64,000 nucleotides of DNA from Candidatus Synoicihabitans palmerolidicus. GTDB lineage: Bacteria > Verrucomicrobiota > Verrucomicrobiia > Opitutales > Opitutaceae. This document shows positions 40,136 through 50,823 of this stretch, one piece after another. The notes beneath the pieces are model-generated. The model was not told the origin of the DNA. It ran no database searches and saw only the letters and a list, made by a program, of their open reading frames with translations. Position numbers and translations under genes: made by a program. Positions within the stretch are counted from its first letter, which is position 1; every line of letters begins with the position of its first letter. The stretch spans positions 744,001 through 808,000 of the forward strand of contig JAGGDC010000001.1 in the NCBI GenBank assembly GCA_020809425.1. The letters run 5' to 3'.

Positions 40136-41045
40136 TTAATTCAGAAGCGTGAGGGCGATGACACCGGTGACGGCGACGACACCACCGAGAATGGAGCGGA
40201 CGGACGGACGTTCACCGTCGACCCAATAGGTCAAGGGGATGATCACTAGTGGGGTGGTCGCGACGATGGGCAGAACGATGCCGGACGGGGTGGTCGCGAG
40301 TGCCTACTGGTAACAACTTACACCGATGATGGGTCCGCAGAAGGCATTGCCCATGAGGTATGCCCAAGCGCGGTGGCGGGGCTCGGGAGAAACGAGGAGG
40401 GAGGGCTTTGCAGGGACCGATCGTGACCGCCATTGTAAGGCGATGAAGTAGCACGCGGTGATGATGAGCCCCCCGCTAATGCGCTGATAAGCGGCGGAGA
40501 TGCCATCCATGTCAGTGCCAGCGGCGGTGGTGAGTTCGTAACCATGGCGGCTAATGACGGCGCCGAGACCTTGTCCGATGGCGGCGAGGGCTCCCATGAT
40601 GAAACCCAGTGGGCGTAGGGGGACCTTTGGCGGATGGTGACGGGAGGGCATGAGGGCGAGGACAAGCCCTCCCAAGATAGTGGAGGACCAAACGATCTCG
40701 GCGACCCGAAGCCCGGTATCAAGCCAGAGCCATTCGGTGAGCATGGCGACGGGTACGGCCAGGCATTGGCACATCAGGATCGTGAGGCGGGCGCCGAGAT
40801 GAGGCAGGGCGGCAAATAGGGCGAGATCACCCAATCCCATCCCGATCACCTCACTTGAGCAGGAAGGCGTTGCGACCAGCGCCGCCCAAGCCGACACCGA
40901 AAGAATGAGCGTAGGCGCCCAAGCCAATGAAGGCGACAATCAGGCGGCCGAGGTTGGCGCGAACCGTACCGAAGGAGCGGATCGAACGTTGACTAAAGAT
41001 CGCGGCGAAGGACCAGAAAACGGTGGTAAGAATGGCTGCGATCAC
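40136..41045 (-). pseudogene. EamA-family permease (second copy), interrupted
   Basis: This is a ~300-residue drug/metabolite superfamily permease with ten helices. Helix 1 starts IAAILTTVFWSFAAIFSQRS. The second repeat begins GFIMGALAAIGQGLGAVISR and the end is IVATTPLVIIPLTYWVDGE followed by VAVTGVIALTLLN. The frame breaks near 40855, and a TAG at 40304-40306 lies after GVSCYQ, where relatives have Trp-Ala. It is not closely similar to the EamA gene at 7048-7931. Substrate unknown. Confidence 0.78.
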
Positions 41046-41276
41046 AGGAGGAGCGAATTGAGAGGAGGCGGCGGAGCGAGATAGGGATGACTTAGGGAGA
41101 AATGTGGGCGCAGTCTTCTAAAGAGGACAAGAGGTTGCGCCGTTATAAGGGACAAACCCTATGTATCCCTCACTGATCAGACGTTCGTTTGCGGTATCGT
41201 CGTTGCACAGCTATCGACAACGTGAATCCGCGTGGGAAACTAGGTAGGAAGCACTGGAGACGGTAAGGCGCAGGCA

Positions 41277-44200
41277 ATGAGGGAACGGTACGAAGAAGTC
41301 ACCCCGACCGCTCGACTCTTTCCGCGTTTGGCCAAGACCGAGCTGTCGGCAGTGATCTGGGTGACGGTGATCGTCGTGGGATTGAAGTGGTTGGGTTTGC
41401 AGGTTTCTTCACTGTACGGGGATGTTTAGCCGATTTGGCCAGCGGCAGGGTTTGCGATTTATGCCGTGCTGAACGGAGGGAAGTGCGTGCTATGGGGGGT
41501 CGCGATGGGGGCGGTGTTGGGGAAAGTATTAACGCAAACGCCGATGGTAACGTGGCCGGCGGCGGCGCTGGGTACCGGTGGTGAGGCATGGTTTGGTGCG
41601 TGGTTGATTCGAAGAATCGGGACTTGGAGGCGAGTTTGGTCCAGTTTTGCCATGGTGACGGGTTACGTAGAGGCAGCGGTTGCGGCCTCGTTGATTTCGA
41701 TGGCGTTGGTGGTGGGGGCGTTGGTGGCCACGGGCATGCTCCCGATCGGAATGGTGCCCACGGTGGCATTAAACGTGGTGGATGGGGGATATGTTGGGGG
41801 CCCTTTTGTTGGGGCCGTTTTTGCAGGCGGCCAAAGATTTTGTCCCGCGGGAGGTGAAGGTTACGCGAGGAGAAGTTTCTCGCGGGTTGGCGGTATTGGG
41901 GGCTTCGATCGCGGTGGGACTGGGAGTGTTTTCGTATCGGTCGAGTGGGGGGCTGATCTTTGCGGTGTTTCCGCTGTTACTGCTCGGTGCCTGGTGGAGA
42001 GGCAGGCTCGGGGCGCGTATTTTGGCGGTGGGCATTGCGATGACGGCGATAGCGACGGCGGCGAATCGGGCGGGGCCATTCGTGAGCGGCGATTTTGATG
42101 CGAGCTTTTTACGGCTGCACGGAATCCTAATTTGTGTGACGCTCTCGGGCTTGATGCTGCCGTTGTTCAGGCTACGCCGTGATCGACGGCTGTTGCACGT
42201 GGTGTTGTTGGCCGGCTGGTTGGCCAGTGGTGGGGTTTATCATTTCCAACAAGTATTGGTGGCGAAGGCGGATCAAGCGCATCTGGAGGACGAGGTGACC
42301 AATGCGCAGTCGGCGATAGAGCAACGGATGTTTGTTTACACGGAGGCATTGAGAGCGGGAGAGGCTCTTTTCAACACGATGGGAACAGTGGATCGGGCGC
42401 AATGGAGGTCGTTTGTGCAGACGATGCGATTGCAGCAGTTGTTTCCCGATATCAATGGAATCGGAGTGATCTGGCCGGTCTCGGGAGAAGGAAGCACACG
42501 CTTTGAGGAAACAATGGCGGCAGGGGGCAGTGCAGGGTTTCGAATCAAGGCGGTGCCGGCTGTGACGGCCCCGGAAGGGAGGGCAGGAGATGTGAAGCAC
42601 TTTGTGATCGGGTACATCGAACCGGAGGACATTAACTTACAAGCCATCGGGCTGGATGTGGGGTCGGAGTCAAACCGCAGACGGGCGGCGATTCGAGCCC
42701 GTGACACCGGAGCGCCGCAGATGATGAAACGGATTGAATTGGTGCAGGATGGACAAAAAGGGCCGGATTTTTTCTGGATTTACCAGTTTACCATCCGGGG
42801 ATGCCGCTGGAGACAGTGACAGATCGCAGGGCAGCGTTTCGTCACTGGGTTTATGCACCGTTTGTGACGGAGCTGTTTTTGGAGGGGGGTGTCTTGCGAG
42901 TGACCTTTGAGTTGACGTTGGATTTCTTTGAAGGCGATGAACAGCGGCTGGAGCATCGCCTCTACGCAGGCGGAGAGGTGGCCCCGGGGGAAGACGGAGA
43001 TACGGGATTGCCGGAGTATGCCATGGTGACGCAGTTGCGGATGGCGGGGGAGACGTTTTCGATTGGTTGGTTGCGTACAGACGACTTTGCATCGCCTGAT
43101 GCGACGACTCCGGTGTGGATCAGTTCGGGGTTGGCGTTGTTGACACTGGCGATTGCCGGGGTGGTTTCACTGCTGCAACACGCGAAGGAAGATGCGAGGG
43201 AACTGGTCGAAAAGCGTACGCGGGAATTCGCGGAGGCGCAGCGGAGAATGACGGAGTTGCTGGGGTTGCAGCAGGCGATTCTGGATGGAAGTGATTTTTC
43301 GATAATCAGCACTGATACCCATGGGATGATCACGTCGTTCAATGCCGGAGCAGAGAAGTTGCTCGGATATCGAAGAGATGAAATGGTCAATCGATTAACT
43401 CCGGAAGTGATCCATTTGGAGTCGGAAATAGTGGCGCGCAGCAAGGAGTTGACGCGAGAATTGGAGGTGCCGGTCGAGCCGGGGATTCAGACGTTTTCGG
43501 GTTTGGCTTCACGAGGAAAATTGGATGAGCATAAGTGGACCTATGTGCGGAAGGATGGGCGACGGATGATCGGGTGGCTGACGATCTCGGCAATATTAAG
43601 TTCGACGAAAGAAATCATTGGCTATCTGAGCATAGCGCAGGACTTGACGGCGCGCAAATTGGCGGAGGCCAGTCGGAAGGCAGCTCTGGCGGAACTCTCG
43701 GTACTCAAGCAGGCTTTGGATCTGCACATGGAGATGTCGGTGACGGATGCGCAGGGGCGGATATAGAGTATGTGAATGCGAAATTTTGCGAGAGCTCCGG
43801 CTATTCTGAAGATGAGCTCATCGGAGAGGATCATCGGTTGCTGAATTCGGGAGAGCATTCGCCGGAGTTTTTTGAAGACCTGTGGACGACCATAAAGTCG
43901 GGTCGGAATTGGCGAGGCACGTTGAGAAATCGAGCAAAGGAGGGTTCCCGGTATTGGGTTGCTACATTGATCGTACCGGAGTGCGACGGGCAGGGTCGGC
44001 CGCGGCGTTTTGTGTCGGTGCGAACGGACGTGACGCAGCGCACGGAGTATAAGCAAGGTCTCAAGCGTGCGAGGGATGAGGCGGTGGCGCTCTCCCGGAC
44101 GAAGTCGGAATTTCTGGCGAATATCAGTCACGAGTTGCGCACTCCCATGAATGGCGTAATCGGCATGGCGGGATTATTGTCCGATGGGGGGGAGGGTTGG

Positions 44201-45822
44201 ATGCGGAGCAGCGGCACATGATTGATGTGATTCGGCACAGCGGAGAGAACCTCCTGACGATCATCAATGACGTGCTGAATCTCTCGAAGATGGAGGCGGG
44301 CAAAATGCGAATCGAAGCGGAGGAATTCGATCTGAAAACCATGCTGGAGGAGACCAAGATATTGCTCGCGCCAAGGGCGGAGGAGAAAGGCCTCGTCCTG
44401 AGATCCGAATGGTCGTCACCGGTGGGTTCGCTGGTGATCGGAGATCAGGGCAGACTCCGGCAAGTGTTGGTCAATCTAGTCGGAAATGCGGTGCAATTTA
44501 CCGAAGAGGGCGAAGTGGTGCTGGCGCTTTCTCTGGTCAATGCAGAATTGGGAAAAGTGGGGATTCGTATTGAAGTTAAGGATACGTGATGTGGTGTTTC
44601 GGAGGAGATGAAAACCAAGCACTTTCAGCCGTTTGTGCAGGCGGATGGGTCCGATTCGCGGGCCTATGGAGGAACCGGACTGGGTTTGGCGATATCGCGG
44701 CAGATTATCGAATTGATGGACGGACGAATCGGGGTGGAGAGCACAAAAGGAAGCGGGTCGGTGTTTTGGTTTGAAGTGGAGTTGACTCCGGGAGCGCTCA
44801 TGCCGGTAGCGAGGACGGGCAGGAAAAACGACCACGTGCGAGGTAAACGGAAGATCGGAAGCTGGCTTGATAAGTCGGCCCTGAACGGGCGGCCTCGTTA
44901 TCGAAGTCTGTTGGTGGAGGACAATGAGGCGAATCAGGAAGTCGCGGGCATACTGCTGCGACGACTAGGCCACGCGGTGATGATTGCCAACAACGGCGAA
45001 GAAGGGTTGGCGAGACTGGCGGAGGAGAATTATGACGTCGTCTTGATGGATTGCCAGATGCCGGTACTGGACGGTTTCGCGGCGAGGCGTCGCTTGCGGG
45101 CTGGCGAAGTGAAGGGGACGGATCCGCAGCAGCCGGTGATCGCTTTGACGGCTTAAGTGATGGCGAGTGATCGGCAGCGGGGTCTTGATGCCGGCATGGA
45201 TGATTTTCTCGGCAAGCCCTTGCGGCCGCGGGAAGTGATTGCCGCGCTGGATCGAGCGGTGGCCAGACGGGCGGAGTCGGTGGTGTCGTCTACTTTGGAA
45301 AAGGTGATCGATGCGAACAGTGCGAAGGGTGACGACAGTGACCATGCACAGGACTCCGAGGTCGCCGCGACCGAGGTTCGGCGAGCGAGGCAAGAGGCGC
45401 CCAAGGCCAAAGAGGTGTTGGACGAGGAGATTGCGATTGAATTGATGGAAATGGAAACGGAGGACGGGGGAACCGTGTTTAGCACCGTGGCGGGTCGTTT
45501 CAGAGACGAGAGCGAGGGGCAATTGATGGAGATACGAGATTTGATGCGGGCGGAAGACTGGGCGCAGCTCGGCCCGTTGGCGCATCGTTTTGGAGGAGCG
45601 GCGGCGTTTTTTGGTGGGGCTGCATTGAGGTTTTCGGCGCTGGACGTAGAGCGTGCGTCACACGGAGGAGAGGCGTCGGAAATCGCGGCGTGTTTGGAGC
45701 AGATGGAGCGAGATTGTGCGGATTTGATCACGGTCATCGACCGGAAGCTATCTCCGGCGGAGCGGAGATTATTTTCATTTTTGTGCTTCTTTGCGCCACG
45801 ATTGCGGGTAAATTGCGGGTAG
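41277..45822 (+). pseudogene. Large hybrid histidine kinase (MASE1-CHASE-PAS-PAS-kinase-receiver-HPt), interrupted
   Basis: A ~1515-codon phosphorelay sensor. In order: MASE1 membrane domain (PIWPAAGFAIYAVLNGG), extracytoplasmic CHASE-type domain (residues ~350-600), helix, two PAS domains ([23 protein letters not shown]), kinase H-box [21 protein letters not shown]-box VNLVGNAVQFTEEGE, G2 [19 protein letters not shown], receiver RSLLVEDNEANQEVAG with VVLMDCQMPVLDGF, and C-terminal HPt AHRFGGAAAFF. Stops: TAG 41427-41429 (expected Ser), TGA 44587-44589 (expected Gly in DTGCG), TAA 45154-45156 (expected Asn in ALTANVMA). Frame breaks near 41785, 42795, 43760 and 44185. The deoxyhypusine-synthase-like gene follows 14 bp later. 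Confidence 0.85.
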
Positions 45823-45836
45823 ATTGCGGGCCAATT

Positions 45837-46883
45837 ATGAAAGCCAAACGCCAAACACAGCGGCCGGAAGACCTCAACGCCAAGCGGGCTGCCCGTAAGG
45901 GACCCATTTCGAAGTTCATTGCGCGAAACTACCGGCATTTTAATTCGGCGGCACTTTTGGATGCGGCGAAAGGTTACGAGGATCATTTGAAAGTTGGAGG
46001 CAAAATGTTCGTCACGTTGGCGGGGGCGATGTCGACGGCGGAGTTGGGGATTTCGTTGGCGGAGATGATTCGCAAAAACAAGGTGCATGGCATCGTGTGC
46101 ACTGGCGCGAATTTGGAGGAGGATGTGTTTAATCTGGTGGCGCATGACTACTACGAGCGCGTGCCCGAGTATCGTGATTTGACGGCGGATGATGAGCAGA
46201 AGCTGTTGGACCGGCACATGAACCGCGTGACCGATACGTGCATCCCGGAGATGGAGGCGATGCGTCGGATCGAGCAAGTGGGGTTGGAGGAGTGGATGGC
46301 GGCGGATGCGGCGGGGGAGCGGTATTTCCCACACGAATTCATGTATCGTATTCTGCGGTCGGGGAAGTTGGAGAAGTCGTTCCAGATTGATCCTAAGAAT
46401 TCCTGGTTATTGGCGGCGGCGGAGAAGGATCTCCCCATCATCGTGCCGGGTTGGGAAGATGCCACGTTGGGCAACATGTTCGCGGCGGCGGTGATGCGAG
46501 GAGATGTGAAGAACGTGCATACGGTGCGGACCGGCATCGAATACATGACGATGCTGGCGGAGCTTTACACGAAGAAGGCGAAGACGTTGAAAAACGGAGA
46601 GGGTTCGATCGGGTTTTTTCAAATTGGCGGTGGTATCGCCGGTGATTTTCCGATCTGCGTGGTGCCGATGCTGCATCAGGATTTGGAGCGCACGGGAGTG
46701 CCGTTGTGGGGGTATTTTTGTCAGATCAGTGATTCGACGACCAGTTACGGCAGTTACTCCGGTGCGGTTCCGAATGAGAAGATCACGTGGGGTAAGTTGG
46801 CGGCTTCGACGCCAAAATTTATCGTGGAGAGCGACGCGACGATCGTGGCGCCACTGATTTTCTCCTGGGTATTGGGAGAATAG
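45837..46883 (+). CDS. Deoxyhypusine-synthase-like protein
   Basis: This is an intact 348-residue member of the deoxyhypusine/homospermidine synthase family (NAD-dependent aminobutyl transfer from spermidine or related polyamines). Visible features: MFVTLAGAMSTAELGISLA, DIVVCTGANLEED-like GIVCTGANLEEDVFNLV, SWLLAAAEKDLPIIVPGW and EDATLGNMFAAAV, GFFQIGGGIAGDF, and the catalytic-lysine region NEKITWGKLAASTPKF (Lys in WGK). Bacteria lack eIF5A, so the natural acceptor is unknown; relatives in some bacteria make homospermidine from putrescine. The gene is clean although both neighbours are interrupted. It follows the hybrid kinase by 14 bp and has a terminator. Confidence 0.88.
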   Translation: MKAKRQTQRPEDLNAKRAARKGPISKFIARNYRHFNSAALLDAAKGYEDHLKVGGKMFVTLAGAMSTAELGISLAEMIRKNKVHGIVCTGANLEEDVFNLVAHDYYERVPEYRDLTADDEQKLLDRHMNRVTDTCIPEMEAMRRIEQVGLEEWMAADAAGERYFPHEFMYRILRSGKLEKSFQIDPKNSWLLAAAEKDLPIIVPGWEDATLGNMFAAAVMRGDVKNVHTVRTGIEYMTMLAELYTKKAKTLKNGEGSIGFFQIGGGIAGDFPICVVPMLHQDLERTGVPLWGYFCQISDSTTSYGSYSGAVPNEKITWGKLAASTPKFIVESDATIVAPLIFSWVLGE

Positions 46884-46911
46884 GGAGCGTGGGACGGGCG
46901 CGTGTGGGAAA

Positions 46912-46938
46912 AGGGCCGGGGGGCTAAACTCCGGCCCT
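46912..46938 (+). terminator. Hairpin after the deoxyhypusine-synthase-like gene
   Basis: AGGGCCGG and CCGGCCCT are perfect 8-bp arms around an 11-nt loop, 29 bp after the stop. There is no long T-tract. Confidence 0.5.
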
Positions 46939-47064
46939 CCGCCTCGTGAACGGGTGATTGAAAGGTCGGGACGGCGCAGGAATTGATGGATTTTGCTTAG
47001 GTTTTCGCGCGGTAAACCGATTGCGGGGATTGATGTTTCCACTATTTGCAAGGGGCGTTGCCCG

Positions 47065-49839
47065 ATGAGTATAACCATCAGGCTATTGATGGGGGAAGAC
47101 GATCCCATGCAGGCGCGTTGGGTGGGTGATCGGTTGGCAACGGATGGCATTGAGGGTCTGACTGTTAGTGACGGACCGAGAAGGACCCTTGCGGCGGACG
47201 TTGGACGAGGACGCTTACGATCTAGCCATTTGTGATTATCGACTACCGGACTACAATAGCGTGGCCGCGTTAAAATTGATCCGCGAGCGTCGGCCAGGGT
47301 TGCCCATCATCATGATGTCGTCGGAGGGCAGTGAGGATTTGGTGGCGGAGTGTTTTCGCGCGGGGGCGACCGACTATGTGTTAAAAACGAATCCGGCGAG
47401 GTTTGCCCCCACGGTAAGGCGGGCGTTGAAGGCGGCGCGGGAGCGATCGCAGCGGGAGGAGTTGATGGCGAGGTTGACCAAGTTAGGCGCGCAAATCCCC
47501 GGGGTTTTGTTTCAAGCCCGGATGCAGCCGGACGGAGTGATGACGTTTCCGTTTGCCGGAGAACGGATGCGCGAGTTGCTCGGCGTAGACCCGGCGGCGG
47601 TCCGCTATAATGTAGCCCCCTTGATGGAGAGACTGGAGCCTGAAGATGTGGACGGATTTCTGAGTTCCCTACGGGAGTCGGCTCGCTTGCTCAAGCCATG
47701 GAAACATGAGTGCCGATGGCGCACTCCGGAGGGGGAGCTGCGTTGGTTGGAAGGCACGGCGACACCGGAGCCGGAACCGGCGGGAGGAGTGCTGTAGCAT
47801 GGATTGTTAACGGACTTCACGGAACGTAAAGAGCTTCAGGAAAATCTCGCTAACATGCGGGATCGGGCGTTGGAATCATCCCGCCTGAAGTCTGAGTTTC
47901 TGGCCAACACGAGTCATGAGACTCGCACGCCCATGAACGGTATCCTGGGCATGACGAATTTGTTGATGAAGGGGGAGCTCAGCGACCAGCAGCGGGAGAT
48001 GAGTGATGTGATTCGGCGCAGTGGGGAATTGTTTCTGGTAATCATCAACGAGATTTTGGATTTTTAAAAAACCGAGGCCGGTCGATTAAAAATTGATCGA
48101 GAGCCATTTAGTTTAGGGGCTCTAGTTGAGGATACCTGCGCATTGTTGGAGGTGACGGCCCGCCAGAAAGGCGTTAAGCTCACGTGTGAACTCGGTCCGG
48201 ATGTGCACGGAGAGTTTGTGGGGGACGGACCCCGCATTCGGCAGGTGATCACCAATTTGGCCGGTAATGCGATTAAGTTCACCCATGAAGGCGAGGTGTT
48301 GGTGAGCGGGGGAGTGGTGTGTTTGCACGAAGGGGTGGAGACCGTGCGAGTTGAAGGGCATGATTCCGAGGTGGGACTACCGCAGGCGGCGCGGGCACAG
48401 TTGTTTCAGCCCTTCACGCAGGCGGATGGCAGCACGATCCGACGATTTGGGGGAACCGGACGCAGGCTGGCGATTTCGTTGCGTATGGTCGAATTGATGG
48501 GCGGTGTGATCGATTACGACAGCAAGGAAGGAGAGGGCTCCACGTTTTGGTTTGAGATCCCGTTGGTGCGCGGCGATTCGCGAGCGGCTCGAGCGAGGGC
48601 GCAAAAATTGAAGCAGGTGCGCACGTTGGTCGTCGCAGCGGATGCGGACCGACGGCGCTCCTTGGTGTCCCGGTTACGGGGCGCCGGAGTGGTCGCGGAT
48701 GAAGCGACCGGAGCGGAAGGAGCGGTGCACCGCCTGACCTCGGCGCGCTGTGGATTGGACCAGGGATCATTTCAATGCCTGATCGTGCTGGATGATTTGT
48801 GCGGCATGACCGCGAGTGATTTGGCGGCGCTGGTGAGGGTGGACGGAGCGTATGAGAATCTTCCGATGGTGTTGGTCGGCGAGGAGGATTCTCAGTCAGC
48901 CAAGTCGCAGTTGTTTACGAGGGTGTGGCCAGAGACGATCGCGGTGGAAGTGTTGATCGAGCAGTTGAGGCGGATGGGGGCGGAAATCGGTGGCCGCAGT
49001 TCAGTCCCCCGCGCCGGTGAGGAGCCTCCGATTGTTGGTCGTGGAAGACAACCGGGAGAATCAAGTGGTGGCGCGTATGTTGCTTACTTGGCTCGGCCAT
49101 CTGGTGGAGGTGGTGGAGAACGGCGAGGAAGTCTTGGTCCGGCTCGAGGACCAGACGTTCGACGCCGTGTTGATGGATTGTCATATGCCGGTGTTGGATG
49201 GGTTTACCACCACGCAACGGATTCGGTCCGGGGATGTGCCGGGCTTGAACACAGATCTTCCGATTGTGGCTCTCACGGCGAACGCCATGCCGGAGGACAG
49301 GGAAAGGTGCCTGCGGTGCGGCATGACGGCTTACCTCTCCAAGCCGATTGATCCGGAGCAACTTGAGGAGGTGTTTGCGCGCTGTGGGATTGGGGGGCAC
49401 TCCCTTGACCGATGAGGAAACCGACGAGGTGGAAGGAGCGAGGGCCGGGAGGGAATCAGTGGGCGATCTATTGGCCAGTGCGGATTGGGACCCGCGCCCT
49501 GTGCGGTTGTTTGAGAGTTTGACGACACGAGAAGGCGAGTGCTTGGCGGTTACCATGGTGAAGCTCTTCCGGGATGACACGGCGCAGCGTTTGGACGACG
49601 TCTGGCAGCAGTATGAAATTCGTGATGCGGACGAGCTCGAACAAGTGGCGCACAAGTTGGCGGCCAATATTGGCGCTGTGGTAATCCGGGACGCATTGCG
49701 GGAGATTGAGAATTTGGCGGCGGATCACGGTTGGGCGGAGATGCCGGAGCAATTCGACCGGGCGCGAAATTCTTGGCTAAGGTTGGCGCCTGTTTTGACC
49801 GTATATGTATGTAGCCAGTCGCAATCCCTATCCCCATGA
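47065..49839 (+). pseudogene. Hybrid histidine kinase (receiver-PAS-kinase-receiver-HPt), interrupted and with altered ATP-site motifs
   Basis: ~925 codons. A receiver (ICDYRLPDYNSV) comes first, then a PAS region, H-box SEFLANTSHETRTPMNGILG, N-box TNLAGNAIKFTHEGE, a degenerate receiver-like part, a good receiver (LRLLVVEDNRENQVVARMLL, VLMDCHMPVLDGF) and an HPt domain (QVAHKLAANIGAVV). The ATP site departs from the family: the G1-box reads DSEVGLP instead of DSGVGLP, and the G2-box GTGRRLAIS instead of [12 protein letters not shown] at 47795-47797 falls on an expected Trp and TAA at 48065-48067 on Ser. Frame breaks near 47180, 49000 and 49390. The stop overlaps the next regulator gene (ATGA). 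Confidence 0.83.
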
Positions 49840-50417
49840 AAGTCTTAATCGCTGACGATGAATATGTCACCCGCCTCATGATTGATGCGGCGTTGAGAGA
49901 GAATGGGGGTTAGCCGATCGAAGCCACAGATGGTCGCTCGGCTTGGGACCTGATTGAAATGGAGCAACCACAGGTGGTCATCAGTGATTGGGTGATGCCG
50001 CATACGACAGGATAGGAACTGTGTCAGAAAGTCCGGACCCAAGGCGGTCGTTATGTGTATTTCATCCTGCTGACGAACCGGGCGGCGACCCGGTCGAACC
50101 GAGAAATGGCCTTGATGGCGGGAGGGGCTGATTTTTTGAGCAAGCCGATCAATCCCGAGGAATTGGCGATGAGGCTGCAAGTGACCCGCCGATTGATTGG
50201 GTTTGCGGACAAGGCGGGTCGAATTGATGAACCGCTGCCGAGTTGTCGCCGTTGTCGTCGGGTGGCGAATGCCGAAGGCGAATGGTGGGCGATGGAAACC
50301 TTGGTCGAGGAAGGCACGCCGGTGGCGTTTCGTTACACCATGTGCCCGGAATGTGCCGAGGAACGAGAGCGAGTGAGGGTCACCGCGCACCCTTTTAGGT
50401 CGCTCCGGGCTGCTTAA
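49836..50417 (+). pseudogene. Response regulator with C-terminal zinc-ribbon-like domain, two in-frame stops
   Basis: This is a 193-codon protein. The receiver domain starts MKVLIADDEYVTRLMIDAAL; its phosphoacceptor is in VVISDWVMPHTTG and the Lys is in GADFLSKPINPEEL. The C-terminal ~60 residues contain SCRRCRRVANAEGEWWAME and CPECAEE, resembling the cysteine domain that follows many receiver domains (family LPICxxCKKIRxxxGYW). TAG codons lie at 49911-49913 (probably Gln or Trp) and 50013-50015. The start overlaps the preceding kinase stop, so the regulator is translationally coupled to the HPt-ended kinase and is its likely partner. Confidence 0.78.
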
Positions 50418-50823
50418 AGTTAGCAGACCCGGAGGACGGACAAGGCTCGCGAGCCGGATCGACTTGGGAGCCAATTTCTTCTTGTTCAGTGGTTACGGGA
50501 TTACGATGATTGGTGGTTGACTTCGACCCCGTTTGAGGCTCCATTGTACGGCAACTTAGGGTATTCGCCTTGGCAAGCGTAAAACTTAAGGAAATTACCG
50601 TAGTAAGAGGGACAAACCTGTTGACGCATTTTTAGGGAATGCCCATGGGTTGTGGCCTGTTTGGAGGGCAACCACTACCCCTTGCGGTCAGCAACCTGCG
50701 AACAACTCTGAACAACTTTTGTTCGCGAGTTGACTCGTGGACCTAGAAATGACCGGTTTCCCGATCAAATCAGCACCTGCTTCGTCCTCTTCTCGTCAAC
50801 CTTTCCGATCCTCGCTTCCCGTC
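50418..50823. other. Regulatory gap upstream of nrdB
   Basis: A 12-bp palindrome GGCTCGCGAGCC (50444-50455) and a hairpin at 50698-50726 were seen; the latter is listed separately. No NrdR box with the usual consensus was recognised. A shift in base composition of the plus strand occurs about here. Confidence 0.4.
50698..50726 (+). promoter_or_regulatory. Hairpin or dyad upstream of nrdB
   Basis: GCGAACAA and TTGTTCGC form perfect 8-bp arms around CTCTGAACAACTT, about 100 bp before the chosen nrdB start. It could be a leader hairpin or an operator. Confidence 0.4.

Noticed and set aside
45837-46883. Hypusine modification of an eIF5A homologue
   Set aside because: No EF-P/eIF5A-like gene is in the window and bacteria are not known to make hypusine; kept as a question about the acceptor only.
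50444-50455. dif-like recombination site near the composition change
   Set aside because: GGCTCGCGAGCC is a plain palindrome; no sequence near it resembles XerC/XerD arms.
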